Shown: positions 30,312 to 39,732 of the stretch, one piece after another
Layout: each line of letters opens with the position of its first letter
How positions within the stretch are numbered: position 1 is the first letter of the stretch
DNA from: an uncultured Prevotellaceae bacterium
GTDB lineage: Bacteria; Bacteroidota; Bacteroidia; Bacteroidales; Muribaculaceae
Length of the DNA: 64,000 bases
Assembly (NCBI GenBank): GCA_900320055.1
Contig: ONQS01000007.1
Coordinates: 1-64,000 of the forward strand
Direction: 5' to 3'
Program-made: the position numbers and the translations under genes
Notes under the pieces: model-generated
What the model saw: only the letters and a program-made list of their open reading frames with translations
Databases searched by the model: none
Told to the model about the DNA's origin: nothing

Positions 30312-30818
30312 TCACTCGAGACACAGAAGGGCCTTGACCATGGCGGTGATGTCGGCGGTATTAGGGCCTGTATAGGCCACAGGCGTCACCGCTGTATCAA
30401 GCACCAGGTCGAATCCACCCTGCTCGGCGGCTGTGCGGATTGCTGCCTGCACACGATCAGCGATGGGCTTGGTCAGGGCTGCGCGCTGTGCTGCGATATC
30501 GTCGGCTGCACGACGCTCAAAGTCACGCATCTTCTTGTCGCCATCTTGCAACTCCTGCACTCGGCGCTCCTTGATGGTCTCGGGCATTGCGGCATCGGCG
30601 GCGGCAGTCTGGTAGTCGGCATATTTCTTGTCAAAGTCAGACTGCAGCAACGCATACTCGGCATGATACTTATCGCTCAGTGCCTTGAGTTGGGCCTCGG
30701 CGGCGGCCTTCTCTGGCATGAGGTCAAAGATCTGCTGTGAGTTCACTACCCCGATACGGGCCTGTGCCATGAGCATCAGCGGCAGCAGGGCCATGGCAAA
30801 GATGAGAATCTTTTTCAT
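30312..30818 (-). CDS. OmpH/Skp-like periplasmic chaperone (third copy)
   Basis: A 168-residue exported protein from ATG 30816-30818: signal peptide 1-19 (ending LMAQA), then the OmpH pattern RIGVVNSQQIFDLMPEKA and a long helical coiled coil (about 45-115), which forms the tentacles that hold unfolded outer-membrane proteins. It is the third of three copies. It differs in having a separate -7 element, and a strong hairpin stands between it and the second copy, so it may be regulated independently of the bam operon. Confidence 0.9.
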   Translation of the reverse strand: MKKILIFAMALLPLMLMAQARIGVVNSQQIFDLMPEKAAAEAQLKALSDKYHAEYALLQSDFDKKYADYQTAAADAAMPETIKERRVQELQDGDKKMRDFERRAADDIAAQRAALTKPIADRVQAAIRTAAEQGGFDLVLDTAVTPVAYTGPNTADITAMVKALLCLE

Positions 30819-30867
30819 TGTCATATACGTATTAAACACATTACACATTCATTCATTACTAGGACAA

Positions 30868-30875
30868 CAAAGGTA
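30868..30875 (-). promoter_or_regulatory. -7 element of the third ompH copy
   Basis: On the minus strand TACCTTTG, 49 nt before the ATG. No clear -33. Confidence 0.5.
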
Positions 30876-31002
30876 GCACTTTTTCACGTAACGGCCAGCA
30901 TCGCGAAGCCATCAAAATGTCATTTCACGCTTTTTCGGCAGGTAATCGTGAGCCCTATCGTCGGACGCACGGCCCGCATGACAGCAGCGCCATCAATCAT
31001 CA

Positions 31003-31039
31003 AGGCCCCTAAGTGGTTTATTATACCACTTGGGGGCCT
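31003..31039 (-). terminator. Hairpin after the second ompH copy
   Basis: Arms 31003-31017 and 31025-31039 pair over about 15 bp with one G-T pair around a short AT loop, 41 nt past the stop of the second ompH. No T-run follows. Confidence 0.6.
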
Positions 31040-31079
31040 CGCATCTTAGCATTATCGTGTAGTATGTTTCCAGAATATC

Positions 31080-31592
31080 TTACTTGATACCCAATTTGGC
31101 TTTCACCTTGGCGCTTACGTCCTCGGCATTGGTACCGGTGTAAATGATGGCACCGGCAGCCTGGTCAAAGATAAAGGTGTAACCACCCTCGGCACCAACG
31201 GCCTGAATGGCGTTCTGCAGTTTCTGGGTAATGGGAGCGAGCAGGGTCTCCTGCTGACGCTGCAGGTCCTGAGATGCGGTCTGCTGGAAGTTCTGGATCT
31301 TCACATAGTCGTCCTGTAATTCCTGGTTGTGACGATCCTTGATGGCCTGGGGAGTGCTGGCATCCTTGTCGGCAGCCTCATAGTCAGCCATCTTCTTTTG
31401 GAAAGCATCCTGCAGGTTCTTGAACTCGGTCTCATACTTGTCACTCACCTGCTTGAGGGTGTTCTCGGCGGTAGCCTTCTCGGGCATGACGTTGAAAATC
31501 TCACCGGTGTTGACGTAACCGAATTTCTGAGCCTGTGCTGCAAAGCACATCATAGTAGCCGTAACGGCTAAGAGCATAAATCTTTTAAACAT
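31080..31592 (-). CDS. OmpH/Skp-like periplasmic chaperone (second copy)
   Basis: A 170-residue exported OmpH/Skp homologue: signal peptide 1-21 (CFAAQA end), then KFGYVNTGEIFNVMPEKATA and a coiled-coil region (about 45-115). It resembles the third copy closely (both share the NSQQ/NTGE-IF-MPEKA start and similar length), suggesting duplication. It follows bamA and the first copy in the same run, so it is probably the last gene of that transcript. Confidence 0.93.
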   Translation of the reverse strand: MFKRFMLLAVTATMMCFAAQAQKFGYVNTGEIFNVMPEKATAENTLKQVSDKYETEFKNLQDAFQKKMADYEAADKDASTPQAIKDRHNQELQDDYVKIQNFQQTASQDLQRQQETLLAPITQKLQNAIQAVGAEGGYTFIFDQAAGAIIYTGTNAEDVSAKVKAKLGIK

Positions 31593-31664
31593 GTCTAAAA
31601 ACTGATTTTCTATTGTTAGTATACTAAATGATTCTGATTTTGTTGATCAAAGTCGACCGAGGGA

Positions 31665-32177
31665 TTACTTGTAGCCCATCTTCTCGAGCACCTCGTTGCT
31701 CACATCGATGCGGGGCGAGGCGAAGATGATGCTCTGGCTGCTAGCGCGGTCAAAGATGACCTGGAAGCCACGCTCGTCACACACCTTCTTGCAGGCGTTG
31801 TAGATATCGTCCTGGATGGGCTTGATGAGCGACTGGCGCTTCTTGAACAATTCACCCTGGGGACCAAAGTACTTGTACTGCAACTGCTGAGCCTCTTTCT
31901 CCTTCTCGGTGATCTCGGCCTCTTTTTTCTTCTTCTGGTCATCGGTCAGGAAGACCATGTCGCTCTGGTAGTTCTTGTACATGGTGTCGGCCTCCTTTTT
32001 GAGTTCGTCGACCTCACGCTGCCAGCGCTGCGACACCTGGTTTAATTGTTCATTAGCCATCTCGTAGGCAGGGATGTTTTTCAGCACATACTCCATGTCG
32101 ACGAGAGCAAACTTCTGCGCGTGAGCAGCCATGAATCCGGCTACCAGCGCCACTGCGATCAAAACTATTCGTTTCAT
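31665..32177 (-). CDS. OmpH/Skp-like periplasmic chaperone (first copy)
   Basis: The ATG at 32175-32177 is used because the signal peptide MKRIVLIAVALVAGFMAAHA begins there; the frame to 32243 has no export signal ahead of it. The 170-residue protein begins KFALVDMEYVLKNIPAYEMA, typical of OmpH, and has a Lys/Glu-rich coiled coil (about 45-125). It is the most diverged of the three copies. It lies 92 nt past the bamA stop and 72 nt before the second copy. Confidence 0.93.
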   Translation of the reverse strand: MKRIVLIAVALVAGFMAAHAQKFALVDMEYVLKNIPAYEMANEQLNQVSQRWQREVDELKKEADTMYKNYQSDMVFLTDDQKKKKEAEITEKEKEAQQLQYKYFGPQGELFKKRQSLIKPIQDDIYNACKKVCDERGFQVIFDRASSQSIIFASPRIDVSNEVLEKMGYK

Positions 32178-32269
32178 TTCTCTGTTTGTATTTTGATGTT
32201 GATGTTTGTTGAAATCTCGACTCTTAGACTCGGTTTGGACCAAATCGTTTATTCATTAACTTAATTTCG

Positions 32270-34939
32270 TTAAAACTCTTGACCCAGCACAAAGTGGAAG
32301 TTGCTGCCACCTTTCTCTCCAAACACCTTGTCAAAGCCATAGCCCCAGTCGATACCCATCATACCGATCATCGGCAGGAAGATGCGGGCACCCACACCAG
32401 CCGAGCGCTTGATGTCGAAGGGGTTGAAGGCCTTGATGTCGGTCCAGGCGTTACCAGCCTCGACAAACACGAGCGGATAGATGGTGGCGCTCTGTGACAG
32501 CATCAGCGGGAAGTGCAACTCCAGCACAAATCGGTCATAGGCGTAACCATCGCTACGCGGTGTGAAGGCACCATTCTCATAGCCACGCAGGGCAATAGCC
32601 TCGGTTGCATAGGTGTAGGAGCCCGACATGCCGTCACCACCCACATAGAAGGTCTCGAACGGGGACTTCAGCCACTTGTTCCAACTGCCCAGCAGACCGA
32701 AGTCGGCACGGGTCATCAGCACCAGTGTCCATCGGCCATCGGGGTCGGTGAGCGGCGTGTAGGTGCGAGCCTGGAATTTCAGTTTCCAGTACTCGATCCA
32801 CTTGTAGAGTTCCCTCTTGGACTCATCGGTATTGCTCTGGCTCAGTGCCTTCCAGTTCTTCTTGCCGAACAGGCTGGCGGGCGGTGTCATGTTCAGGCTC
32901 AAGGTGAAGGTGCTGCCGCGGCGTGTATACAGCGGGTTGTCGATACTGCTGCGTGAGAGGTTCAACCCGAGCACAAATGAGTTGGAGACACCATTGCGCA
33001 TGTTCAAGCCATAGGACAGGTAATCCCAGTTCTTGAGGCTGTACCACTGGTAACTCAGGCTGGCCATGAAGGTGAAGTAGTCGTCAGGCCACTTCAGTCG
33101 CTTACCGAAGCCGATGGTCACACCTGCCATCTGCAGATACTTGTTAGGATCGTATGCGTTCTCATAGTAGTTATACCCGCTACCATAGCCATAGCCATAA
33201 CCATAATTATAGCCAGGATACATGCCAGGATACATGCCCCCATACATGGCGTTGTAGGCGTAGTTCTGCATCTGCTGCTGGTAGTATGACGAGTTGATAC
33301 CGGTCTGACGGCTGTAGAAAGCCGATACCGACAGTGAGTTAGGACGCTTGCCGCCAAACCACGGGTCGAGGAACGACACGCTATAGGCCTGGTAGTACTT
33401 GGCATTGGTCTGAGCACTGATGGTAAATGTCTGGCCCTCGCCCTGCGGTATCAGTCCCTTGTAGGACGACGGGTGCAACAGATTCTGCATCGAGAAGTTG
33501 GTGAACTTTAACGATGCTTTGAGGATAACGCCCGTTTGTCCCCAACCGGCGCTTAACTCCACTTGGTCATTGGCCTTGCTCTCAAGATTGAGGATAATAT
33601 CCACAGTACCGTTGTCGGCATTGGGTTCGGGACGGATGTCCATCTTCTCGGGATCGAAATGTCCCGTCTGGGCAATCTCGCGGGCCGAGCGCATGAGGTC
33701 CTCCTTGGAGAAGAGGTCGCCCGGGCGCACACGCAACTCGCGTCTTACCACCTTTTCATACAGTCGGTCATTACCGTTGATGACCACCCTGTTGATACGG
33801 GCCTGCTTGCCCTCATACATGCGCATCTCCAGATCGATGCTGTCGCCCTCGATCTTGCTCTCGATAGGAATCAGTTGATAGAAGAGGTAGCCATTGTTGA
33901 GATACAGGTTGGCCACAGCATCATCGTCCTCCTGGGTGCGCTTGCTGAGCAATTTCTGGTTATAGACGTCGCCCTTCTTGATACCCAGCACCTCATCCAG
34001 CAGTGGCGCGGGATAGACGGTGTTACCCACCCAAGTGATGTCTGAGATATAGTAGCGCTTGCCCTCATCGATAGTGAGATAGATGTCTACACTCTTTTCG
34101 TCAAACGGCACGACGCTGTCCTTGACGATAACGGCATCGCGATAGCCCTTCTCGTTATACTTGTCGATGATGAGTTGCTTGTCGGCCTCAAAATCACTCT
34201 TGACAAACTTCTTCTGCGAGAAGATCTTCCACAGGCTTTTCTTCTCGTTGGTCTTCTTCATGGTGCGCTTGAGTTTGGTATCGCTCAGCACCTCGTTGCC
34301 GTCGATGTAGATCTTGTGCACTTTGATCTTCTCATGCTTATCGACATTGATATTGACGATCACCTCGTTCTGCTTGCTCAGGTCCGGCACTTGCACAACC
34401 TCGCAGGTGGCCTGGCCGAAGCCCTTGTTAGCATAGTATTTCTCGACCAGCAGTTTGATGCGGTCGGCGATATTGGGCGTCATCTGGCTGCCAGGCTGGA
34501 AACTCAGGCGCTCGATGATGTCCTTCTTCTCACCGCTCTTCATGCCATTATAGTTCACTTGCGAGACACGAGGCTGCTGGCGCAGGTTAAACACCAGCCA
34601 AGCCTGATCCTGATAGATCTTCTCAACAAGGATCTGTACCTTAGAGAACAGGCCTTGACGCCAGAAGCGCTTGGCGGCAGCCTTGAGGTCATCACCAGGT
34701 ATATCGACATGCTGGCCCACAGCCAGGCCTGAATAGCCGATGATGATATTATCGTCATAATTATCAACACCCTCTACCCTGATACCAGCAATCTGGTACT
34801 GAGTGGGGGATGCCGTGAAGACAATCTTGGGGTTATAGATCGTGTCATTTGCCGTGTAGGTATCCTGTGCGCTGAGGGCTGCAGGAGACATTGCGGCAAG
34901 GGCTATAACGGACAATAGGGTATGTCTTATTCTTCTCAT
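32270..34939 (-). CDS. bamA: Outer membrane protein assembly factor BamA
   Basis: BamA inserts beta-barrel proteins into the outer membrane. At 889 residues it is somewhat longer than the E. coli protein. A signal peptide (1-24) is followed by POTRA domains (about 45-440), and a C-terminal 16-strand barrel ends in Phe (FHFVLGQEF). The barrel has an unusual Tyr/Gly/Pro-rich insertion at about residues 560-595, with several MYPG and GYGYGYG units, probably an external loop. It lies between uppS (6 nt) and the ompH copies, so the machine and its chaperones are made together. Confidence 0.97.
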   Translation of the reverse strand: MRRIRHTLLSVIALAAMSPAALSAQDTYTANDTIYNPKIVFTASPTQYQIAGIRVEGVDNYDDNIIIGYSGLAVGQHVDIPGDDLKAAAKRFWRQGLFSKVQILVEKIYQDQAWLVFNLRQQPRVSQVNYNGMKSGEKKDIIERLSFQPGSQMTPNIADRIKLLVEKYYANKGFGQATCEVVQVPDLSKQNEVIVNINVDKHEKIKVHKIYIDGNEVLSDTKLKRTMKKTNEKKSLWKIFSQKKFVKSDFEADKQLIIDKYNEKGYRDAVIVKDSVVPFDEKSVDIYLTIDEGKRYYISDITWVGNTVYPAPLLDEVLGIKKGDVYNQKLLSKRTQEDDDAVANLYLNNGYLFYQLIPIESKIEGDSIDLEMRMYEGKQARINRVVINGNDRLYEKVVRRELRVRPGDLFSKEDLMRSAREIAQTGHFDPEKMDIRPEPNADNGTVDIILNLESKANDQVELSAGWGQTGVILKASLKFTNFSMQNLLHPSSYKGLIPQGEGQTFTISAQTNAKYYQAYSVSFLDPWFGGKRPNSLSVSAFYSRQTGINSSYYQQQMQNYAYNAMYGGMYPGMYPGYNYGYGYGYGSGYNYYENAYDPNKYLQMAGVTIGFGKRLKWPDDYFTFMASLSYQWYSLKNWDYLSYGLNMRNGVSNSFVLGLNLSRSSIDNPLYTRRGSTFTLSLNMTPPASLFGKKNWKALSQSNTDESKRELYKWIEYWKLKFQARTYTPLTDPDGRWTLVLMTRADFGLLGSWNKWLKSPFETFYVGGDGMSGSYTYATEAIALRGYENGAFTPRSDGYAYDRFVLELHFPLMLSQSATIYPLVFVEAGNAWTDIKAFNPFDIKRSAGVGARIFLPMIGMMGIDWGYGFDKVFGEKGGSNFHFVLGQEF

Positions 34940-34945
34940 TTATTA

Positions 34946-35713
34946 TTACGCTTCTTTATCGTTGTTTACCTGTTCGCTCGTCTTACCATAGCGGCGCTCA
35001 CGCGACTGGAAGTCGGCAATGGCGTCGACAAAGTCTTCCTTGGTAAAATCGGGCCAATATTTTGAGGTGAAGTAAAGTTCGCTGTATGCTATCTGCCAGA
35101 GCAGATAGTTGCTCACACGCAGGTCACCGCCCGTGCGTATCAGCAAGTCGGGATCGGGCATTCCACTGGTGGCAAGGTGGCGCGAGAGCGTCTCGTCGTC
35201 GATGTCATCGGGATTGAGTGTGCCGCTTGCGGCCTCGCGTGCTATGCTGCGGCAAGCCTCCACGATTTCCCAGCGCGAAGAGTAACTCAAGGCCAGACAC
35301 AGCACCAAGCCGGTGCAGTGGCTGGTATCCTGCATGCACTTGCGCAGACGGCTAGCCGCATACTCAGGCATGCGCTCCATGTTGCCGATGGTTGTCAGCC
35401 TCACGTTATTCTTGATCAAGTCGGGCGTCTGCTGCTCGATGCTCACCACGATCAGATTCATCAGGGCATCGACCTCATCCTGCGGGCGGTTCCAGTTCTC
35501 GGTCGAGAAGGTGTAGAGGGTCAGATATTTCACCCCGACCTCACTGGCAATTTCTGTTGCCTGGCGCACCGTCGAGACACCATTCTCATGGCCGAAAGTG
35601 CGTTCTTGGCCATGCTCCTTGGCCCAACGGCCATTGCCATCCATGATGATGGCAACGTGGCGCGGGATGCGCATCGGGTCCAGTTGATCTATTTTATCGT
35701 TGAGTGATGCCAT
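34946..35713 (-). CDS. uppS: Isoprenyl transferase (undecaprenyl diphosphate synthase)
   Basis: UppS makes the C55 lipid carrier used for peptidoglycan and O-antigen. ATG 35711-35713 gives 255 residues; the longer frame to 35851 overlaps the DUF6089 gene. The family motifs are complete: [13 protein letters not shown] (about 18-30, Asp for magnesium), [10 protein letters not shown] (about 65-74) and the C-terminal [19 protein letters not shown] (about 188-206). The gene is 10 nt past DUF6089 and 6 nt before bamA, an arrangement typical of Bacteroidota. Confidence 0.96.
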   Translation of the reverse strand: MASLNDKIDQLDPMRIPRHVAIIMDGNGRWAKEHGQERTFGHENGVSTVRQATEIASEVGVKYLTLYTFSTENWNRPQDEVDALMNLIVVSIEQQTPDLIKNNVRLTTIGNMERMPEYAASRLRKCMQDTSHCTGLVLCLALSYSSRWEIVEACRSIAREAASGTLNPDDIDDETLSRHLATSGMPDPDLLIRTGGDLRVSNYLLWQIAYSELYFTSKYWPDFTKEDFVDAIADFQSRERRYGKTSEQVNNDKEA

Positions 35714-35723
35714 GATCGTCGTA

Positions 35724-36395
35724 TTATTCAATATAGTTACACTTGATGCAGCGCTTGCCAAACTCGTAGGTTGCCGTGAACATGGCAAACGAGTACCAAT
35801 CGGTGTTCTTGGCAAACGAGTGCTTGATACCAAACAGGTCGCTATGGCCATCGATGCGGTCGCTGAACTCCTTGCGCATGGTGAATTCGAATCCCAAGTT
35901 CAGGCGCTGCTTGAACTTATATTTCACACCGATGCCAATGGGGATCGTGAACGAGGCCTGATTGTGCCCGTTGTTGATAGCGAACACAAAACCCACACCC
36001 GCAACCATATAGGGTGAAATCGGCTTATACTTCTTGTAGGCAGGGCCAGCGCCGAAATTCAGGAAATTGAACTCAGCGGTCATTCCCAAGTCGATAAGAC
36101 TTGCCGAGCACGTGTAGTTCAAGCCATCGGGATACCATGTCTCATCATACATGCTGTTGCCACGTATGTTGGCATAGTTCAGGTTGGCCTTGAATGCCCA
36201 ACGGCTGTTGTGGTTATAACGGAAGATGCCACCGGCAGTGACACTAGGGTGCTTGAACAGGAAACCGTTGTTGCACTCGCCCAAATATCCCGTCACACCC
36301 AAGGCCGGTCCAGCCTCATATTTGTACTGCTGGCCATGCATGTCTGCCACGCCAAGGAGCGTCAGCACCACCACTATGTACCAAACTCTCTTCAT
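35724..36395 (-). CDS. DUF6089 outer-membrane beta-barrel protein
   Basis: An exported protein of 223 residues: signal peptide 1-21, then alternating aromatic and polar strands that suggest a small outer-membrane barrel. It fits DUF6089, the Bacteroidota family usually encoded next to uppS and bamA. It is in the same close run (7 nt after DUF6242, 10 nt before uppS). Its role is unknown; the position suggests an accessory to outer-membrane assembly. The C terminus ([11 protein letters not shown]) has two cysteines, unusual for a barrel end. Confidence 0.85.
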   Translation of the reverse strand: MKRVWYIVVVLTLLGVADMHGQQYKYEAGPALGVTGYLGECNNGFLFKHPSVTAGGIFRYNHNSRWAFKANLNYANIRGNSMYDETWYPDGLNYTCSASLIDLGMTAEFNFLNFGAGPAYKKYKPISPYMVAGVGFVFAINNGHNQASFTIPIGIGVKYKFKQRLNLGFEFTMRKEFSDRIDGHSDLFGIKHSFAKNTDWYSFAMFTATYEFGKRCIKCNYIE

Positions 36396-36402
36396 CTCGA
36401 TC

Positions 36403-37893
36403 TCAATAAACGGGATAGTTGGTCATGCGGATATACACACCGCGCCACACATTGGACAGCAATTGATTCTGGTCGTTAAAGCCACCAAACAGGTAGATAA
36501 ACGGGCAAGACCAAGTGGTTATAGCCGACGGCATACGGCGCGGAGCGCCATTGGACTGAGTCATATCCATCGACTCGACAAAGGCTTGCGCGCCATAGAA
36601 TGCGGGCATATAGGGAGACTGGGCGATTGTCGAGTCACCGACGGTCCAAGTGATACCCTGAGTGCTCGATAGGTAGATCTTATCGTTGAGCGTGCCATCG
36701 GCAAGACGGCCTCCCATCAGATACCAGGTCTGTGCGCGGCTGTAGCGACGCACTCCGGATTGTCCGGCATAGATATAATAGGGGAAGAGTGTGGCATCGG
36801 TGAGTGCGGGCAACTTGCCGCTGTGGATGTTATTGATCTTGCCCCAGCGCGAGCCGTCATAGCCCCACACGGCGCTCAAGACTTCTCCCTCGCTGTCGAC
36901 ACCGCCCACAATCATGGTCTGCTGCGACGCTGTCCACTGGTTGTCGGTCTCGATCATTCCCGACGAGTGAGCGACGGGGAATCCGTCCTCAACCTCGGTA
37001 GCCACAAAGCCATCGCTGCGGGGATATTCATCATGATAGTAAATGCCATCGCCACCCGTGATACCGAGTGCACGGCCATCATAGGTTCCTATCAAGGTAT
37101 GCCAGACCACACCGCACGAGGTCCACTCCAAGCCATCGGCCGAAGAGAAGAGCGTGCCGTCGTCGGCAAGGATATAGAGCGCGTCGTCGCTAGCGCAGAG
37201 CGATTGCACCTGTGGCGTGAACGGCATGTCTATGGTCTGCTTGTTCCACATCGGCTGGCTGAGAGAGGTAGCGCTCAACAGTTCACACTCCTGTCCATTG
37301 TAGACCATGATGCGATAGATTTCGCCTTGCTTCACTGCCTTGTGGCCGATAGCATCGCTGCGATAACCCGGCAGGTCACGGCGCCACTGCTGCGGCCAAG
37401 CCAGTGAATCGGGATTGACCTTGTGAACGAGCACCTGTATGTTATAGTCCTTAACTCGTGACTTATCGGCCGAGGTCACGGTGAGCACCGTCTTGCCCGA
37501 GAAGTCAAGTTTCTTGGTCATGGAAGACGTGTACTCGATGGTGGTGTCGGCCTGGGTGCTGGCACCACTGATGTTGAAGATTGCCGAGGATACGGTATTG
37601 AGAAACTCCACCGTCACCTTCAGGCCAGTGATATCTGTGCCCTTGGGCAGGGAGTCGGCATTGTAGATCATGCCCTTGTCATAATCTATCGTGAAATGCA
37701 CCGAATCCAGATTGGACAGGACATCGGCGTCGGCCTGTAGACCAAAAGCCTTGATGAGCGTGGTCTGTTCACTATCACTGTATGAAAAAGTATCGTCGTC
37801 GTCCTTGTCCTTGTTGCAAGATACCAGCACCGGCAGCGATGAGAGCATCATTGCCATCGCCAGCATCAGATATAGCGGAGTTGTTCTTCTCAT
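36403..37893 (-). CDS. DUF6242 lipoprotein
   Basis: ATG at 37891-37893 gives 496 residues with a signal peptide and lipobox LVSC (Cys26). Cys is followed by NKDKDDDD; acidic stretches at this place resemble the lipoprotein export signal that brings Bacteroidota lipoproteins to the surface, so surface exposure is likely by inference. Residues 30-140 look like an Ig-like beta domain, and residues 150-490 like a beta-propeller with repeated Trp/Gly/Asp blocks. I take it for DUF6242, whose function is not known. It opens the outer-membrane assembly run. Confidence 0.8.
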   Translation of the reverse strand: MRRTTPLYLMLAMAMMLSSLPVLVSCNKDKDDDDTFSYSDSEQTTLIKAFGLQADADVLSNLDSVHFTIDYDKGMIYNADSLPKGTDITGLKVTVEFLNTVSSAIFNISGASTQADTTIEYTSSMTKKLDFSGKTVLTVTSADKSRVKDYNIQVLVHKVNPDSLAWPQQWRRDLPGYRSDAIGHKAVKQGEIYRIMVYNGQECELLSATSLSQPMWNKQTIDMPFTPQVQSLCASDDALYILADDGTLFSSADGLEWTSCGVVWHTLIGTYDGRALGITGGDGIYYHDEYPRSDGFVATEVEDGFPVAHSSGMIETDNQWTASQQTMIVGGVDSEGEVLSAVWGYDGSRWGKINNIHSGKLPALTDATLFPYYIYAGQSGVRRYSRAQTWYLMGGRLADGTLNDKIYLSSTQGITWTVGDSTIAQSPYMPAFYGAQAFVESMDMTQSNGAPRRMPSAITTWSCPFIYLFGGFNDQNQLLSNVWRGVYIRMTNYPVY

Positions 37894-37930
37894 TATCGTC
37901 AATTGATTCACTTTGCTTTTATACAAACGG

Positions 37931-37938
37931 CAAAATTA
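37931..37938 (-). promoter_or_regulatory. -7 element of the bam/ompH operon
   Basis: On the minus strand TAATTTTG, followed by CC, lies 38 nt before the DUF6242 ATG. No good -33 is seen. Confidence 0.55.
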
Positions 37939-38137
37939 TAAAAAAATTCGGTCACACACTGGATTTTTCCAATTAATAATGTCACCAAAGGCCATTTTCG
38001 GGGCTAAAGATACTACTTAACGGGCATACAAGACACGTCCGTTAAAGATAATAAACGGTAATCACCAGTTTTTTACACCTTTTTAACGTAGATTTCACGG
38101 TTTGCCGCCATTCTGCCAGTGCCTCGGCCAGCGGTGA

Positions 38138-38983
38138 CTAGTGCTGCCTGGCTGCCGCAAAGCGCACATGGCCGAAACTGTCCTCGATGATGCGCACATC
38201 GTCGAGCCCGCACGACTCTAGCAAATGCTTCACCTCGTTGCCAAACCGCTGGTTGATCTCCAGATACAACTTTCCGCCATGCTCCAGCGATTGGGAGGCA
38301 TAGTGAGCGATGGCCTTGTAATACAGCAACGGGTCGCTGTCGGGGACAAACAATGCCTGCCCGGGCTCAAAGTCCTTCACATTGCGGTCCATCGATTCGC
38401 GCTCACTCCAGCAGATATAGGGGGGATTGCTCACGATAATGTCGTAGCAGGCAGATGGTTGGGGTGCGAGCATGTCACTCTCAAAGAATCGCACCCCTGG
38501 GGTCTTGAGCAGGGCAGCGTTTTGACGAGCCACAGCCAGTGCGTCGCGCGAGACGTCGAGGGCATCGACCTGAGCAAACTTCAGTGCCCTCGCCAGCGCA
38601 ATCGCAATGCAACCGCTGCCAGTGCCCATGTCGAGCACCTTGAGGTCGGCATCGGGATTCTCATCAATGATGAGATCAACCAGTTGCTCCGTCTCGGGGC
38701 GAGGAATCAGCACGGCAGGCGTGACCTTGAAGCGATGTCCATGGAAGCGGGCACAGCCCACCACATACTGCAACGGCTCATGACGCTTCAGGCGCGCAAT
38801 GATCTCGGCAATGCGCTCTGGCGCGAAATCGGGCAACTCATGGTCCTGACGCAAGGCCACGTCGACCTGATCATAGTTGAACACATCCTCGCAGATGACA
38901 CGTATCATAGCCTGTAACTCACCGGCTTCAATTACGGGTGACAGGCTTTCCCTTAATTGTTGTATCGCTTCTTTAACTTTCAT
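38138..38983 (-). CDS. prmC: Release factor glutamine methyltransferase PrmC
   Basis: PrmC methylates the GGQ glutamine of release factors RF1 and RF2. It has 281 residues. The SAM-binding motif DMGTGSGCIAIALA is at about 118-131, and the catalytic NPPY at about 187-190. The N-terminal helical domain that contacts the release factor is present. A -7-like TAAATTTG on the minus strand (38998-38991) ends only 8 nt before the ATG, which would give an almost leaderless mRNA if used. The gene is monocistronic. Confidence 0.95.
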   Translation of the reverse strand: MKVKEAIQQLRESLSPVIEAGELQAMIRVICEDVFNYDQVDVALRQDHELPDFAPERIAEIIARLKRHEPLQYVVGCARFHGHRFKVTPAVLIPRPETEQLVDLIIDENPDADLKVLDMGTGSGCIAIALARALKFAQVDALDVSRDALAVARQNAALLKTPGVRFFESDMLAPQPSACYDIIVSNPPYICWSERESMDRNVKDFEPGQALFVPDSDPLLYYKAIAHYASQSLEHGGKLYLEINQRFGNEVKHLLESCGLDDVRIIEDSFGHVRFAAARQH

Positions 38984-39069
38984 GATGGCGCAAATTTAGC
39001 AATAATTTCGGAATCATCCCACCACCGACCGGGAAATCAACACTACAGGGCCACGTGACAAGCGGGCTG

Positions 39070-39597
39070 TCATCGCTGCCGATAAACGTCGTGACGCAAT
39101 ATTTCTATCACAGCCCTCACGTCATCCTCCCCCATTTCGGGAGAGGTCATGATGCACATGGGCACTGACGGCAGCCCAGGCGCATAGGGCGGTTGCAGAT
39201 AGTCGATGCCGCTGTGCAGCACCAGGCCGTGCCTACGGTAGAAGTCCACCCGCCGGCGAGTCACCTCGTCGTGAGGGGGTTCCACTTCCAGCAAGACGGG
39301 CCTACCCTGACTGGCTACCCGTTCCAGCAATTGCCCGCCGATACCCTTGCAGCGCCACGATTTGGCCACAGCCAGATGCTCGATGTAGGAGCAGGCATCA
39401 AAGGACCAATAGGTAACAAAACCCACCAGCCGCCCATCGTCACAGGCCTGCATCGCATGGAAACGGGGCTCTGATGCCATCAGCGACAATTCGTCATACC
39501 ACTCACGGCGCTCACAATCCGGAAAACTGTCCCCGTATAATTGATAAAAATCTGCGATATGGGAAGATTTTTCAGAAAATTTATTATAATTTGTCAC
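39070..39597 (-). CDS. GNAT-family acetyltransferase
   Basis: A 175-residue cytoplasmic protein with a GNAT fold: strands LVGFVTYWSF and CSYIEHLAVA (about 57-79) and the acetyl-CoA loop WRCKGIGGQLLERV (about 82-95). The substrate cannot be deduced. The start is GTG at 39595-39597. Its start lies inside the promoter region of the divergent Lrp gene, so the two may influence each other. Confidence 0.85.
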   Translation of the reverse strand: MTNYNKFSEKSSHIADFYQLYGDSFPDCERREWYDELSLMASEPRFHAMQACDDGRLVGFVTYWSFDACSYIEHLAVAKSWRCKGIGGQLLERVASQGRPVLLEVEPPHDEVTRRRVDFYRRHGLVLHSGIDYLQPPYAPGLPSVPMCIMTSPEMGEDDVRAVIEILRHDVYRQR

Positions 39598-39624
39598 TAT
39601 TTTAAGAAATAATTTGTATTTTTG
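39590..39624 (+). promoter_or_regulatory. Probable lrp promoter
   Basis: TATTTTTG at 39617-39624, followed by C, is a good -7. TTTG at 39590-39593 is 23 bp upstream, slightly too far. The ATG is at 39733, leaving a leader of about 100 nt. Confidence 0.5.
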
Positions 39625-39732
39625 CAGCCGTATCTGGTGGCAAACTCAAAACGGCTATCAATTACGCTTTAGAAATGAACGTTTTAAAATGCATATTTAT
39701 TATAAGAATTCATCACTAAAAACTATAAACCT

